Shown: positions 16,395-23,611 of the stretch, piece by piece | Layout: each line of letters opens with the position of its first letter | Position numbering within the stretch: position 1 is the first letter of the stretch | NCBI GenBank assembly: GCA_964369995.1 | Contig: CAYJHH010000002.1 | Coordinates: 1 to 64,000, forward strand | DNA length: 64,000 bases | Reading direction: 5' to 3' | From: CAYJAD01 sp964369995 | Lineage (GTDB): Bacteria > Desulfobacterota > Desulfovibrionia > Desulfovibrionales > Desulfovibrionaceae | The notes under the pieces: generated by a model | Database searches by the model: none | Told to the model about the DNA's origin: nothing | Seen by the model: the letters and a program-made list of their open reading frames with translations, nothing else | Program-made: the position numbers and the translations under genes

Positions 16395-17063
16395 TTAGCG
16401 TGTGCCAAAACCAGGTATATGATAACGCTTTTCAAGCATACTCAAAATCCAAGTGGCTAAACTTACAAGGGCTAAATAATACGCGCCTACAACCAAAAAT
16501 ACCTCAGTAAAGCGGAAAGTGTAGGAGGCCACAGCCTTGCCTTCACCCATAATATCCATCACAGTGACGAAATGCGCCAAGGAAGAGTATTTGATAAGGT
16601 AAATAATTTCATTGCCAATGCCTGGTAATGCTCGGCGCGCTGCTTGCGGAATAATAATATTAACGATGCCTTGAACTTTAGTCATACCCAAAGCACTGGC
16701 CGCATATACTTGCCCTTGTCGAATGGAGAAAAGAGAACCGCGAATATATTCTGATTGGTACGCTGAGCTGCATATGGTGAAAGACACCACTGCCGCCACA
16801 TAAGGGTCAAAGTATAGACCAATTTTAGGCAATGCATAATAAATCATAAGCAATTGCACTGCCAAAGGCACACCGCGAATGAGAGTCACATAGCCATTGC
16901 ATATTTTACGAACCAATGGGGAAGCATATACACGCAATATTCCAAGAATCACTCCGCCCACAAAGCCAAAAATTGCCGAAGGGAGTATTATGGCAAGTGA
17001 TACCCAAAAGCCTTTATTCAGTACAGGGATAAGCTCTTCAGATAAAAAAGAAACATCAATCAT
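16395..17063 (-). CDS. Amino-acid ABC transporter permease (second)
   Basis: 222 residues of the HisM/GlnP type with about five membrane helices. The cytoplasmic EAA loop is present (ASALGMTKVQGIVNIIIPQAARRALPG). The family N-terminal segment includes TLIRGVPLAVQLLMIYYALP. It pairs with the permease at 17928-18593 to form a heterodimeric pore driven by the ATPase at 17076. Its start is 12 bases after the ATPase stop, with AAGGAAAGCC upstream. Substrate cannot be assigned from the sequence. Polar or cationic amino acids are typical of this permease family. Confidence 0.93.
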   Translation of the reverse strand: MIDVSFLSEELIPVLNKGFWVSLAIILPSAIFGFVGGVILGILRVYASPLVRKICNGYVTLIRGVPLAVQLLMIYYALPKIGLYFDPYVAAVVSFTICSSAYQSEYIRGSLFSIRQGQVYAASALGMTKVQGIVNIIIPQAARRALPGIGNEIIYLIKYSSLAHFVTVMDIMGEGKAVASYTFRFTEVFLVVGAYYLALVSLATWILSMLEKRYHIPGFGTR

Positions 17064-17075
17064 ACGGCTTTCCTT

Positions 17076-17900
17076 TTAAGCTTCCTTGTTGGTTGCTTCT
17101 GCGTCAATGCCTTCTTGAGTGGAAAAATCCACCGTAGCGGTATGCTTAGTTTCTTTGGTATGCTCTATATCTAAGACTTTATTACAAAAAGCTTGTGTAC
17201 GTGTTTCGCGGGAGAGCAAATGCTCTGGCGTTCCACGTTCGATGATAACCCCTTGTTCCATAAAAATAATTTCATGAGCCAAGGCTTTGGCAAAATCCAT
17301 TTGATGTGTGGCCATTATCATGGTCATGCCGGCGCGTGAAAGGTCGCGGATAACGGTAAGCACCTCTCCCACAAGATCAGGGTCCAAAGCAGACGTGGGC
17401 TCATCTAGTAAAATAACTTTAGGGTCCATGGCTAAAGCACGCGCAATGGCAACCCTTTGTTTTTGCCCGCCAGAAAGCTGCGCAGGGTAAAGTGTGGCGC
17501 GTTTACTTAGGCCAACGCGATCAAGTTCAGCTAAGGCGCGTTCTTTTGCCGCCTGTGCAGAAAACTTGCGCACCTTGCGTAAGGCAATGGCGACATTATC
17601 TTCAGCTGTAAGGTGATCAAAAAGATTAAAATCTTGAAAAATCATACCCACTTGGGTGCGAAAAGCGCACAGCTCTGCGGTGTTATGTATGTTAAGGTTT
17701 GTACCTTCCAAGGTAATGGTACCACTGTCAGGTGGTATAAGACAGTTAATACATTGCAATAGGGTGCTTTTTCCTGCCCCAGAAGGGCCAATGAGCACTT
17801 TTAGCTCACCGCGATTGAGGCTCAAAGAGCAATCTTGCAAAATGGCTTTGCCGCCCAAGTTCTTGTTGATGGACTGTATAGTAAGCACAGGTGTATTCAT
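17076..17900 (-). CDS. Amino-acid ABC transporter ATP-binding protein
   Basis: 274 residues of the GlnQ/HisP class. Walker A GPSGAGKST (about 37-45), Q-loop MIFQDFNLFDHLT, signature LSGGQKQRVAIARALA, Walker B VILLDEPTSALDP and switch His in MATHQMDF are all present. It is about 25-30 residues longer than usual at the C terminus (EHTKETKHTATVDFSTQEG...), a hydrophilic tail with no recognised domain. It lies between the two permease genes and powers the importer. Confidence 0.94.
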   Translation of the reverse strand: MNTPVLTIQSINKNLGGKAILQDCSLSLNRGELKVLIGPSGAGKSTLLQCINCLIPPDSGTITLEGTNLNIHNTAELCAFRTQVGMIFQDFNLFDHLTAEDNVAIALRKVRKFSAQAAKERALAELDRVGLSKRATLYPAQLSGGQKQRVAIARALAMDPKVILLDEPTSALDPDLVGEVLTVIRDLSRAGMTMIMATHQMDFAKALAHEIIFMEQGVIIERGTPEHLLSRETRTQAFCNKVLDIEHTKETKHTATVDFSTQEGIDAEATNKEA

Positions 17901-17927
17901 AAAATTAGCCTTGAAAAAGTAAAGTCA

Positions 17928-18593
17928 TTAAGAAATGGCATAACCAGGCACATAGGTGCGCTGTTCTAATTTGCGTAAGATTCTAAAACCAATAACGGTA
18001 ATAATAAAGTATAAAGCCCCTGCAACAGCAAAGAAAGCTAAATGCTCATACGTACGAGAGGCAACAAAATTGGCTCGAGCCATGATTTCTTGGGTGCCTA
18101 GCACATAACAAATGGCAGAGTCTTTAAGTAAGATAGAAAATTCATTGGCAAATCCGGGTATGGACATGCGTAAAGCTTGTGGCAAAATAATATGTCGTAT
18201 GGCAGTGCTATCACGCATACCAAGGGCGCGCGCAGCCTTAAGCTGGCCTTGGGGTAAGGCTAATATGGCACCACGGTAAATTTGGGATTGGTAGGCTGTA
18301 CTGGTTAAACCTAGCACCACACAAGATATAATAAAAGGGTTGGCGCTCAGTTCTAAGGAAACAAAAAGGCCAAAAAATAAAAAAAGTAAAACTAAAATGG
18401 GAACGCCACGAAAAAACCACACATAGGTGGCAATACATCGGCGTAACCAAGGTGAACCGTATACCTGTAAAATGGCCATGGGTACACCAATGACAAGTCC
18501 CATAGCTAAGGCTATGCTTACATTGGCAATGGTAACAACACTACCACCTAAAATATAGGGCAGAGCATCAAATATTGTGTAGAATAATTCCAT
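17928..18593 (-). CDS. Amino-acid ABC transporter permease (first)
   Basis: 221 residues from the chosen start MELFYTIFDALPYIL. A longer frame reaching 18641 exists, but those codons fall inside a terminator hairpin (18608-18639), so the internal ATG at 18593 is preferred. Its ribosome site is weak: GGAGGG lies about 15 bases upstream in the 3' arm of the hairpin. About five membrane helices, the FRGVPILVLLFLFFGLF segment and the EAA loop (AARALGMRDSTAIRHIILPQ) mark the HisMQ family. It follows the binding-protein gene and precedes the ATPase gene by 27 bases. Confidence 0.9.
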   Translation of the reverse strand: MELFYTIFDALPYILGGSVVTIANVSIALAMGLVIGVPMAILQVYGSPWLRRCIATYVWFFRGVPILVLLFLFFGLFVSLELSANPFIISCVVLGLTSTAYQSQIYRGAILALPQGQLKAARALGMRDSTAIRHIILPQALRMSIPGFANEFSILLKDSAICYVLGTQEIMARANFVASRTYEHLAFFAVAGALYFIITVIGFRILRKLEQRTYVPGYAIS

Positions 18594-18600
18594 AATATAT

Positions 18601-18639
18601 AAAAAAGGCCCTCCATGCACACAAAGGAGCATAGAGGGC
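18601..18639 (-). terminator. Intra-operon terminator/attenuator after the binding-protein gene
   Basis: On the minus strand an 11 bp stem (arms 18629-18639 and 18608-18618, one G-U pair) with a ten-base loop is followed by six T residues. It lies 10 bases past the binding-protein stop and ahead of the first permease. Such partial terminators make periplasmic binding protein more abundant than membrane subunits. The permease Shine-Dalgarno-like GGAGGG is inside the 3' arm. Confidence 0.85.
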
Positions 18640-18649
18640 ATAGGTCATA

Positions 18650-19396
18650 TTATTTTTTTTGCAAGTATTTATCTTGCAATTCTTTCCAATGCGGATCAGC
18701 CATAAGTAACTTGTAACCATCGTTGATCATGGTACGAAGCTCTTGGTCGTCTTTACGAACAGCTACGCCAAAATTATCTGGATTACCATGTACGCCCACA
18801 ATTTTTACAGCCTTACCCTTGCTTATGGAGTCATCAGCAGGCAACTTGTCCATAAGACCGGCTTGAATACGGCCATTAAGAAGATCTTCTACAATGAGAG
18901 GAGCAGATTCGTAGTATACGATTTCCACAGGATAGCCTTTTTCTTTAGCTTCTTTTTGGAAATCAGCAGCTTCAGAAGTGCCGCGTTGAAGACCAATTTT
19001 GTTTTTACCACCTAAGATTTTAGCGCTGTCAAGGTCAGCGTCTTTTTTGGCAATAAAAACACGAGAAACTTCCCAGTAAGGATTAGAAAATTCAACCATT
19101 TGCTTACGAGCATCTGTAATGCTCATGCCAGAAGCTACCATGTCGATTTGCTTTGCAAGTAAAGCAGGAATAATGCCGTCCCATGCAATGGGTTTATGCT
19201 CTACCTTAAAGCCCATTTTTTTGGCAATCCAATTCATGGATTCCACGTCAAAACCGGCAGGCTTGCCCTGTTCATCCACGTAGCCAAAGGGAGGGTAGTT
19301 GGCATCTATACCGTTAACATAGGTTTTTTGCGCTGCTTGAGCACTGCCCACAGTCAATAATAAGGCTAACATTCCAAAAGCAAGAATTCTTTTCAT
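18650..19396 (-). CDS. Amino-acid ABC transporter substrate-binding protein
   Basis: 248 residues, SBP_bac_3 family. The signal peptide is MKRILAFGMLALLLTVGSAQA, cleaved near AQA-AQ. The mature domain shows the family start YVNGIDANYPPFGYVDEQGKPAG and FDVESMNWIAKKMG, the GMSITDARK motif after the first hinge and a GVAVRKDDQELRTMIN C-terminal lobe. No lipobox is seen, so it is probably free in the periplasm. It is the first gene of the importer operon, with AAGGAGCTCAG 8 bases before ATG 19396 and a candidate sigma-70 promoter about 60-90 bases upstream. The ligand is probably a polar amino acid, unresolved. Confidence 0.94.
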   Translation of the reverse strand: MKRILAFGMLALLLTVGSAQAAQKTYVNGIDANYPPFGYVDEQGKPAGFDVESMNWIAKKMGFKVEHKPIAWDGIIPALLAKQIDMVASGMSITDARKQMVEFSNPYWEVSRVFIAKKDADLDSAKILGGKNKIGLQRGTSEAADFQKEAKEKGYPVEIVYYESAPLIVEDLLNGRIQAGLMDKLPADDSISKGKAVKIVGVHGNPDNFGVAVRKDDQELRTMINDGYKLLMADPHWKELQDKYLQKK

Positions 19397-19455
19397 CGTT
19401 TTCTGAGCTCCTTAAACTGGGTAATAGAAAAAAAATATCTTAAAGACCAAGGGGC

Positions 19456-19484
19456 TGTATAGCAAAGTATTGGTTTTATGGCAA
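19456..19484 (-). promoter_or_regulatory. Candidate sigma-70 promoter of the amino-acid importer
   Basis: Read on the minus strand, TTGCCA (19484-19479) and TATACA (19461-19456) are separated by 17 bases, a good match to -35 and -10 elements. It lies about 60 bases ahead of the binding-protein start. Confidence 0.55.
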
Positions 19485-19485
19485 G

Positions 19486-19520
19486 TGTGTAAAAAAGGAC
19501 AATACGCCCGTTTTTACACA
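19486..19520. promoter_or_regulatory. 10 bp inverted repeat abutting the importer -35 element
   Basis: TGTGTAAAAA (19486-19495) and TTTTTACACA (19511-19520) are perfect complements 15 bases apart. The left arm ends one base from the proposed -35. The spacing of about two helical turns between arm centres fits a dimeric regulator. A terminator-like hairpin is the alternative. Confidence 0.45.
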
Positions 19521-19655
19521 AAAAAAGGTAATTTTCGTAAAAACTAGCCGAGAAAACATAACTTGATTTGGCGCTATTGTATGTTGTAATATGCTTTTCT
19601 TTAAAAATCTACCAGAACAGGTAACCTTAGCAAGGGAACTATCAGGAAATATACT

Positions 19656-21047
19656 ATGTGGGAAAAAATAATTCGCAATTCTGTGGGGATACGCCCGGGA
19701 CACCTTTTTACCCTGCTTTGTGATGGCCTTACCTTACAAATAGTGCTCTCACTATGCATTCTTGTTCGCTCCATGTGGGGAAATATTGATTATACATTAT
19801 ATTTTTGGATGAGCATATTATTGTGCAGCGGCCCCATTTTTGCTTTGGTACTTGGATCATGCGAAGAGCCCGTACCACCGCCGCATAAGGAAGTTAAAAA
19901 ACTTTTTTTAAGCGTTTCCTTGGCGTACTTGGTCATCTTAGTAGTCTTTTTTATGACGCAAGTGTCGGTGGAGTACTCGCGCATAATTATGGTTTTTGCA
20001 TGGGGTATAAGCGTTGTGGCGGTGCCTATGGTTCGCGGTTTTGTACGCAGAAGATTGTGTCGTAAAATGTGGTGGGGTACACCGGTGGTTTTTTTGCAAA
20101 GCCGTGAAGAAGTGGCGGATTTATGGCAAGAATTATTAGACTATCCCGAGCGTGGTTTGCGCCCTGTGGAATGCTTAAATGTGAACGCTGCAGAAGACTG
20201 CTGGAAAGAGCGTATTAAGTATTTACAAGAACAGTATGTGACACCCATGTTTGTCTGGTGCAGTGATAGCGGTAAAAAAGTAGATGAAACGCCTTTTTTT
20301 GAAGAAATAGCGCTGCATTGTAAGAAAATTTTAGTGGTTCCCTTAAAAGTTAGAAAATTAAAAAAGTTTTGGTTAGCGCCGCGGGTGCTGGGCAGTTCCA
20401 CAGCTTTTTTGGTAAAGCAAAACCTGACGGATGTGAGGCGTTTACGTGTAAAACGTTGTATGGATATTTTCATTGCCGTTTTGGCGCTCATAGGCCTTGC
20501 ACCGCTTTTTATTTTTTTGGTGTTGTGGATACGTTCAAGCTCTGAAGGGCCAGCTTTTTACTCTCAAAGGCGCATAGGGCAAGGCGGAAAGCATATTCGA
20601 ATTTTTAAATTTCGTTCCATGGTGCAAAATGCCGATGAGGTATTGGAAAAGTATTTACAAGAAAATGCTTTATATCGTGAAGAATGGGGAAAAGACCAAA
20701 AGTTGCGCCATGACCCACGTATTACCAAGGTGGGACATTTTTTACGTAAAACGAGTTTGGATGAATTGCCGCAGCTTTTTAATGTACTTATGGGAAATAT
20801 GACCTTGGTGGGGCCGCGCCCCATAGTGGATAGTGAAATTAAACGCTATGGTGATGTCTATTTAGAATACCGAGAAGTAAAACCAGGTATTACCGGCTTA
20901 TGGCAAATTTCTGGACGTAATAATACTACATATGAGCAACGCGTTTCATATGACCGTTATTATGTAACCAATTGGTCGGTATGGATGGATTTATGGATAC
21001 TTATGCGCACCATACCTGTGGCCTTGCGAGGTCATGGCGCCTTTTAA
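19656..21047 (+). CDS. Undecaprenyl-phosphate sugar-1-phosphate transferase (WbaP-like)
   Basis: 463 residues. The N-terminal third has about four to five membrane helices, followed by a nucleotide-binding-like central region (VVFLQSREEVADLWQELLD), a further helix (MDIFIAVLALIGLAPLFIFLVL) and the catalytic PHPT domain: FYSQRRIGQGG, FKFRSMV, KTSLDELPQLFNVLMGNMTLVGPRP and KPGITGLWQISGRN. These enzymes put the first sugar-phosphate on undecaprenyl phosphate for O-antigen or capsule synthesis. It stands alone, without other glycan genes beside it. The UDP-glucuronate epimerase-like gene at 25.8 kb may feed the same glycan. The sugar cannot be named. Confidence 0.9.
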   Translation: MWEKIIRNSVGIRPGHLFTLLCDGLTLQIVLSLCILVRSMWGNIDYTLYFWMSILLCSGPIFALVLGSCEEPVPPPHKEVKKLFLSVSLAYLVILVVFFMTQVSVEYSRIIMVFAWGISVVAVPMVRGFVRRRLCRKMWWGTPVVFLQSREEVADLWQELLDYPERGLRPVECLNVNAAEDCWKERIKYLQEQYVTPMFVWCSDSGKKVDETPFFEEIALHCKKILVVPLKVRKLKKFWLAPRVLGSSTAFLVKQNLTDVRRLRVKRCMDIFIAVLALIGLAPLFIFLVLWIRSSSEGPAFYSQRRIGQGGKHIRIFKFRSMVQNADEVLEKYLQENALYREEWGKDQKLRHDPRITKVGHFLRKTSLDELPQLFNVLMGNMTLVGPRPIVDSEIKRYGDVYLEYREVKPGITGLWQISGRNNTTYEQRVSYDRYYVTNWSVWMDLWILMRTIPVALRGHGAF

Positions 21048-21056
21048 TATGCTTTG

Positions 21057-21086
21057 AGCCCTTCATTTTGTGAGGGGCTTTTTTTT
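21057..21086 (+). terminator. Terminator after the sugar transferase
   Basis: A nine-base-pair stem (arms 21057-21065 and 21071-21079, one G-U pair) with a TTTTG loop runs into an eight-base T tract, ten bases past the stop. Confidence 0.85.
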
Positions 21087-21147
21087 GGCATGGAACATGC
21101 TTTACATAAAGCTAGCAAGATAAAAAAGGGAAGCTTTTTCCCTTTAC

Positions 21148-21162
21148 TGGCACAGCATAAGC
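21148..21162 (+). promoter_or_regulatory. Weak sigma-54-like element upstream of flgE
   Basis: TGGCACAGCATAAGC has GG and GC exactly ten bases apart, the -24/-12 layout, but AA replaces TT before GC. It is about 100 bases upstream of the flgE start. Sigma-54 control of hook genes is common, but this match is incomplete. Confidence 0.3.
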
Positions 21163-21265
21163 CAAAAAGAAGCTTATATGCGTGCTACAAATTGTAAAAT
21201 CTTGTTCCCATGTAGTTGCGGGGAAATTTTTTCCCTTCTCTCTACACATATTATGAGGAAAGCCT

Positions 21266-22741
21266 ATGAATAGTTCGCTCTATATCGGTGCCACAGGCAT
21301 GAAAAGTTTGTCGGAAGGCATGAATGTTATTTCTAACAATCTAGCCAACGTCAGCACCATTGGCTTTAAGCAACAAGATGTTCAATTTGCAGACTTAATG
21401 TATAAAAGCCAAGGTACCACAGGCAACTCTTGGGAAGCTCAAGAAGGCTCTAAAGTGGCCCTAGGTCAAATGGGTATGGGCGTTATGGTTTCGGATGTAC
21501 GAACCATATTCGACCAAGGCACCATGCAAGCTGGCTCTGCAGTGACAGAGCTTGCCTTAAGCGGCGATGGCTTCTTTCAGGTGGAAACCGTGGACGGCGA
21601 AATCATGTACAGCCGCGCTGGCAACTTTCACTTAAATGAAGTGGGTAATTTTAGCTTGCCGGAAGGGCATACCCTCATGGGCTATCCGGTGAACGCTGAA
21701 GGCGCCACAGGAGCCTTGCAAGCTATTAATTTAGACCCCTTTGGCACCATGCCAGCCCAGGCCACGTCAGAAATAAGTTTGGGCTTTAACCTTGGTAAAA
21801 TAGAAGACAATTCCTCTAGTACCACAGATCCGTATTTTACTTTGGCTCAAAATTATGATGCCACAAAAATTCCTCCTTTAAGCGATGAGCAGTATAGTTA
21901 TACTCAGCCCATACGTGTGTATGATGCTGAAGGTAATGCCCAAGATCTCACCCTTTATGTGGATGGGGCGCCCTCCAGCGATCCGGATACAGTGCATGAA
22001 TTTTTGGTGGCGGCTAATATTAATGAGCATAATGCCACGGCTCAGCCCTTGCTTTCCGGCACCATGACTTTTGATTCTGCGGGTAATCTTATAGGTGTAG
22101 CCTATTTTTCACCCACGGGAGATAATTCTGATTTGAATAATTGGACCACCGCCCCCACCAATGAAAATGGGCAAGCGCTTATGGATTATAATGGGCAAAG
22201 TATTGCCCTAGACTTTGGCCTTACTGGTGATATGCAAGGCGTTGCCGCCACAGCCGCCGCTGTGGGAACGGATAGAACCATGCTTGGCACCACCGCCAAT
22301 GCCAAGGAGTTATCGGGCATAACCACTGCTTTTTCTACTGATAATAGCATGCATAAAAATGAGCAAGATGGCTTTGCTGAAGGATTTTTAACCAATATTG
22401 AGATTACGCAAGGCGGAGAAATTATAGGAAGCTATAGTAATAACCAAGACGCAACTCTATATGAAATCCCTGTGGCACGCTTTATCAATGATGATGGCCT
22501 ATATCGTGAAGGTGGCAATTTATTTTCTGCCACCGATGCCTCGGGGCCTGCGGAATTGGGTGAAGCCGGTACTGAAAATTACGCCAGTATTATTTCCAAT
22601 TATATTGAAGGATCAAATGTAGACATGTCTGCAGAAATGGTGGATTTGATTATTACGCAACGTGGTTTCCAAAGTAATAGTAAGGCAGTTACCACGGCCG
22701 ATGAAATGCTGAAAAAAGCCATGGAATTAAAGCGTAACTAA
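21266..22741 (+). CDS. flgE: Flagellar hook protein
   Basis: 491 residues. The N terminus carries the rod/hook signature (SSLYIGATGMKSLSEGMNVI, SNNLANVSTIGFKQ) and the C terminus the matching helix (SNVDMSAEMVDLIITQRGFQ, SKAVTTADEMLKKAMELKR). A variable domain of about 350 residues lies between, with LALSGDGFFQVE. FlgE polymerises into the hook linking rod and filament. FlgF/FlgG are shorter, so the length favours FlgE. It is an orphan here with no other flagellar genes nearby. ATG 21266 has GAGGAAAGCC upstream. Its TAA stop is at the same time the first bases of an inverted-repeat element. Confidence 0.92.
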   Translation: MNSSLYIGATGMKSLSEGMNVISNNLANVSTIGFKQQDVQFADLMYKSQGTTGNSWEAQEGSKVALGQMGMGVMVSDVRTIFDQGTMQAGSAVTELALSGDGFFQVETVDGEIMYSRAGNFHLNEVGNFSLPEGHTLMGYPVNAEGATGALQAINLDPFGTMPAQATSEISLGFNLGKIEDNSSSTTDPYFTLAQNYDATKIPPLSDEQYSYTQPIRVYDAEGNAQDLTLYVDGAPSSDPDTVHEFLVAANINEHNATAQPLLSGTMTFDSAGNLIGVAYFSPTGDNSDLNNWTTAPTNENGQALMDYNGQSIALDFGLTGDMQGVAATAAAVGTDRTMLGTTANAKELSGITTAFSTDNSMHKNEQDGFAEGFLTNIEITQGGEIIGSYSNNQDATLYEIPVARFINDDGLYREGGNLFSATDASGPAELGEAGTENYASIISNYIEGSNVDMSAEMVDLIITQRGFQSNSKAVTTADEMLKKAMELKRN

Positions 22742-23029
22742 TTAGTCGGCGCTTAAAAACGCGTTTTCACACGTTTTTAAGAAAGGCACGCTCACTTCAA
22801 ACACCCCTTTGGGGCCGCCGGAAGTAAATTCCGGCTTGTTTTACGTGGCGGCAAGCCATGCCAAAGGCATGTCTTGTATAGTCTCCACTGAAAAATTCTA
22901 TTTCAAATATCTAAACTTTGCCAGAAAACGTATTCCATACGTTTATTTCTGGCAATCTTTATTACGTTATTTGATTTATAAGTTCTATTTTTACTGATAG
23001 TTAAGTTGTTTTTCAGTGTCGACTAATTA
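22739..23029. mobile_element. MITE-like palindromic element at the flgE stop
   Basis: The 402 bp gap from 22742 to 23143 is largely filled by a structure bounded by imperfect terminal inverted repeats of about 21 bp: TAATTAGTCG at 22739 and its complement CGACTAATTA at 23020-23029, continuing inward with matching C-CT-AAAAA (18 of 21 positions agree). Nested palindromes lie inside: 22752-22761 with 22772-22781, 22817-22823 with 22829-22835, and a GCCAGAAA / TTTCTGGC pair around 22920-22955. No transposase is encoded. The 62-codon frame inside is not convincing. A miniature non-autonomous transposon is the best reading. A complex terminator region is the alternative. Confidence 0.5.
22817..22841 (+). 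terminator. Hairpin terminator for flgE within the palindromic element
   Basis: GCCGGAA (22817-22823) and TTCCGGC (22829-22835) are perfect complements around a GTAAA loop and are followed by TTGTTTTA. It is the most terminator-like of the nested hairpins and lies about 75 bases after the flgE stop. Confidence 0.55.
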
Positions 23030-23052
23030 ATAGCATAAAATAATTTTCATAT

Positions 23053-23092
23053 AAAAAACCGGAAAGGCGTGGAAGCTCTTTCCGGTTTTTTT
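23053..23092. terminator. Strong bidirectional terminator before yccF
   Basis: Arms 23053-23066 and 23078-23091 pair over 14 bases (A6-CCGGAAAG with CTTTCCGG-T6) around an 11-base loop, with A and T runs on both sides. It can end both the flgE-side transcript and the leftward yccF transcript. Confidence 0.88.
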
Positions 23093-23143
23093 ATGCATAG
23101 TCACGCAAAATATACAATTTTACCTGACTTCGTCTTTCATTTA

Positions 23144-23599
23144 TTATTTACGCATTTTTTCCACAAAGGCGGCGGCAGAAGCTTGCTCTGCAGCGCTACC
23201 CACGGCGGCAGGCACAATGGTTTTTCCGATGGGGGATAGGGTAAGGGCAGCCAATTTAACATGCTGCCAAGCAAAAGGAATACCAATAATGGTTACAGCG
23301 CAGACTATGGCTGAGGCTAAATGCGCCAAAGCAATCCAAAATCCTGCAAAAATAAACCATATGATATTACCCACAAGACCCAAGGCTCCCGTGCCTATAT
23401 CATCTTTACCCGTAAGCACATCGCGAGAAATGGCCACCTTGCCAAAAGGGAAGAAGGCAAAAGAGCCAATGACAAAGCAGGCCTTACCAAAGGGAATACC
23501 TATAATGGAAATAAAGGCTAAAACGCCAAAAAACCACCACATGAGCCCTGTAAGCACGCCGCCTAAAAGAAACCAAAGAATATTACCAAGTAGTGACAT
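23144..23599 (-). CDS. yccF: YccF-family inner-membrane protein
   Basis: 151 residues with about four hydrophobic segments in two similar halves. The signatures NILWFLLGGVLTGLMWW and GIPFGKACF in the first half echo NIIWFIFAGFWIALAHL and GIPFAWQHVKLAALTLSPIG in the second, the duplicated pattern of the YccF domain. The biochemical function is unknown. A Shine-Dalgarno AAAGGAG lies ahead of ATG 23599. The upstream gene on the same strand, the U32 protein, ends 12 bases before this start, so the two are co-transcribed. Confidence 0.85.
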   Translation of the reverse strand: MSLLGNILWFLLGGVLTGLMWWFFGVLAFISIIGIPFGKACFVIGSFAFFPFGKVAISRDVLTGKDDIGTGALGLVGNIIWFIFAGFWIALAHLASAIVCAVTIIGIPFAWQHVKLAALTLSPIGKTIVPAAVGSAAEQASAAAFVEKMRK

Positions 23600-23611
23600 A
23601 TAAACTCCTTT

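Noticed and set aside
18594..18641. Upstream start of the first ABC permease
   Set aside because: The extra 16 codons are encoded by the terminator hairpin and do not resemble the family N terminus.
22809..22997. 62-codon frame inside the palindromic element
   Set aside because: It crosses several hairpin arms, has no ribosome site and resembles no transposase or toxin.
23217..23603. 128-codon plus-strand frame
   Set aside because: Antisense to yccF and lysine/proline rich; yccF has clear family motifs.
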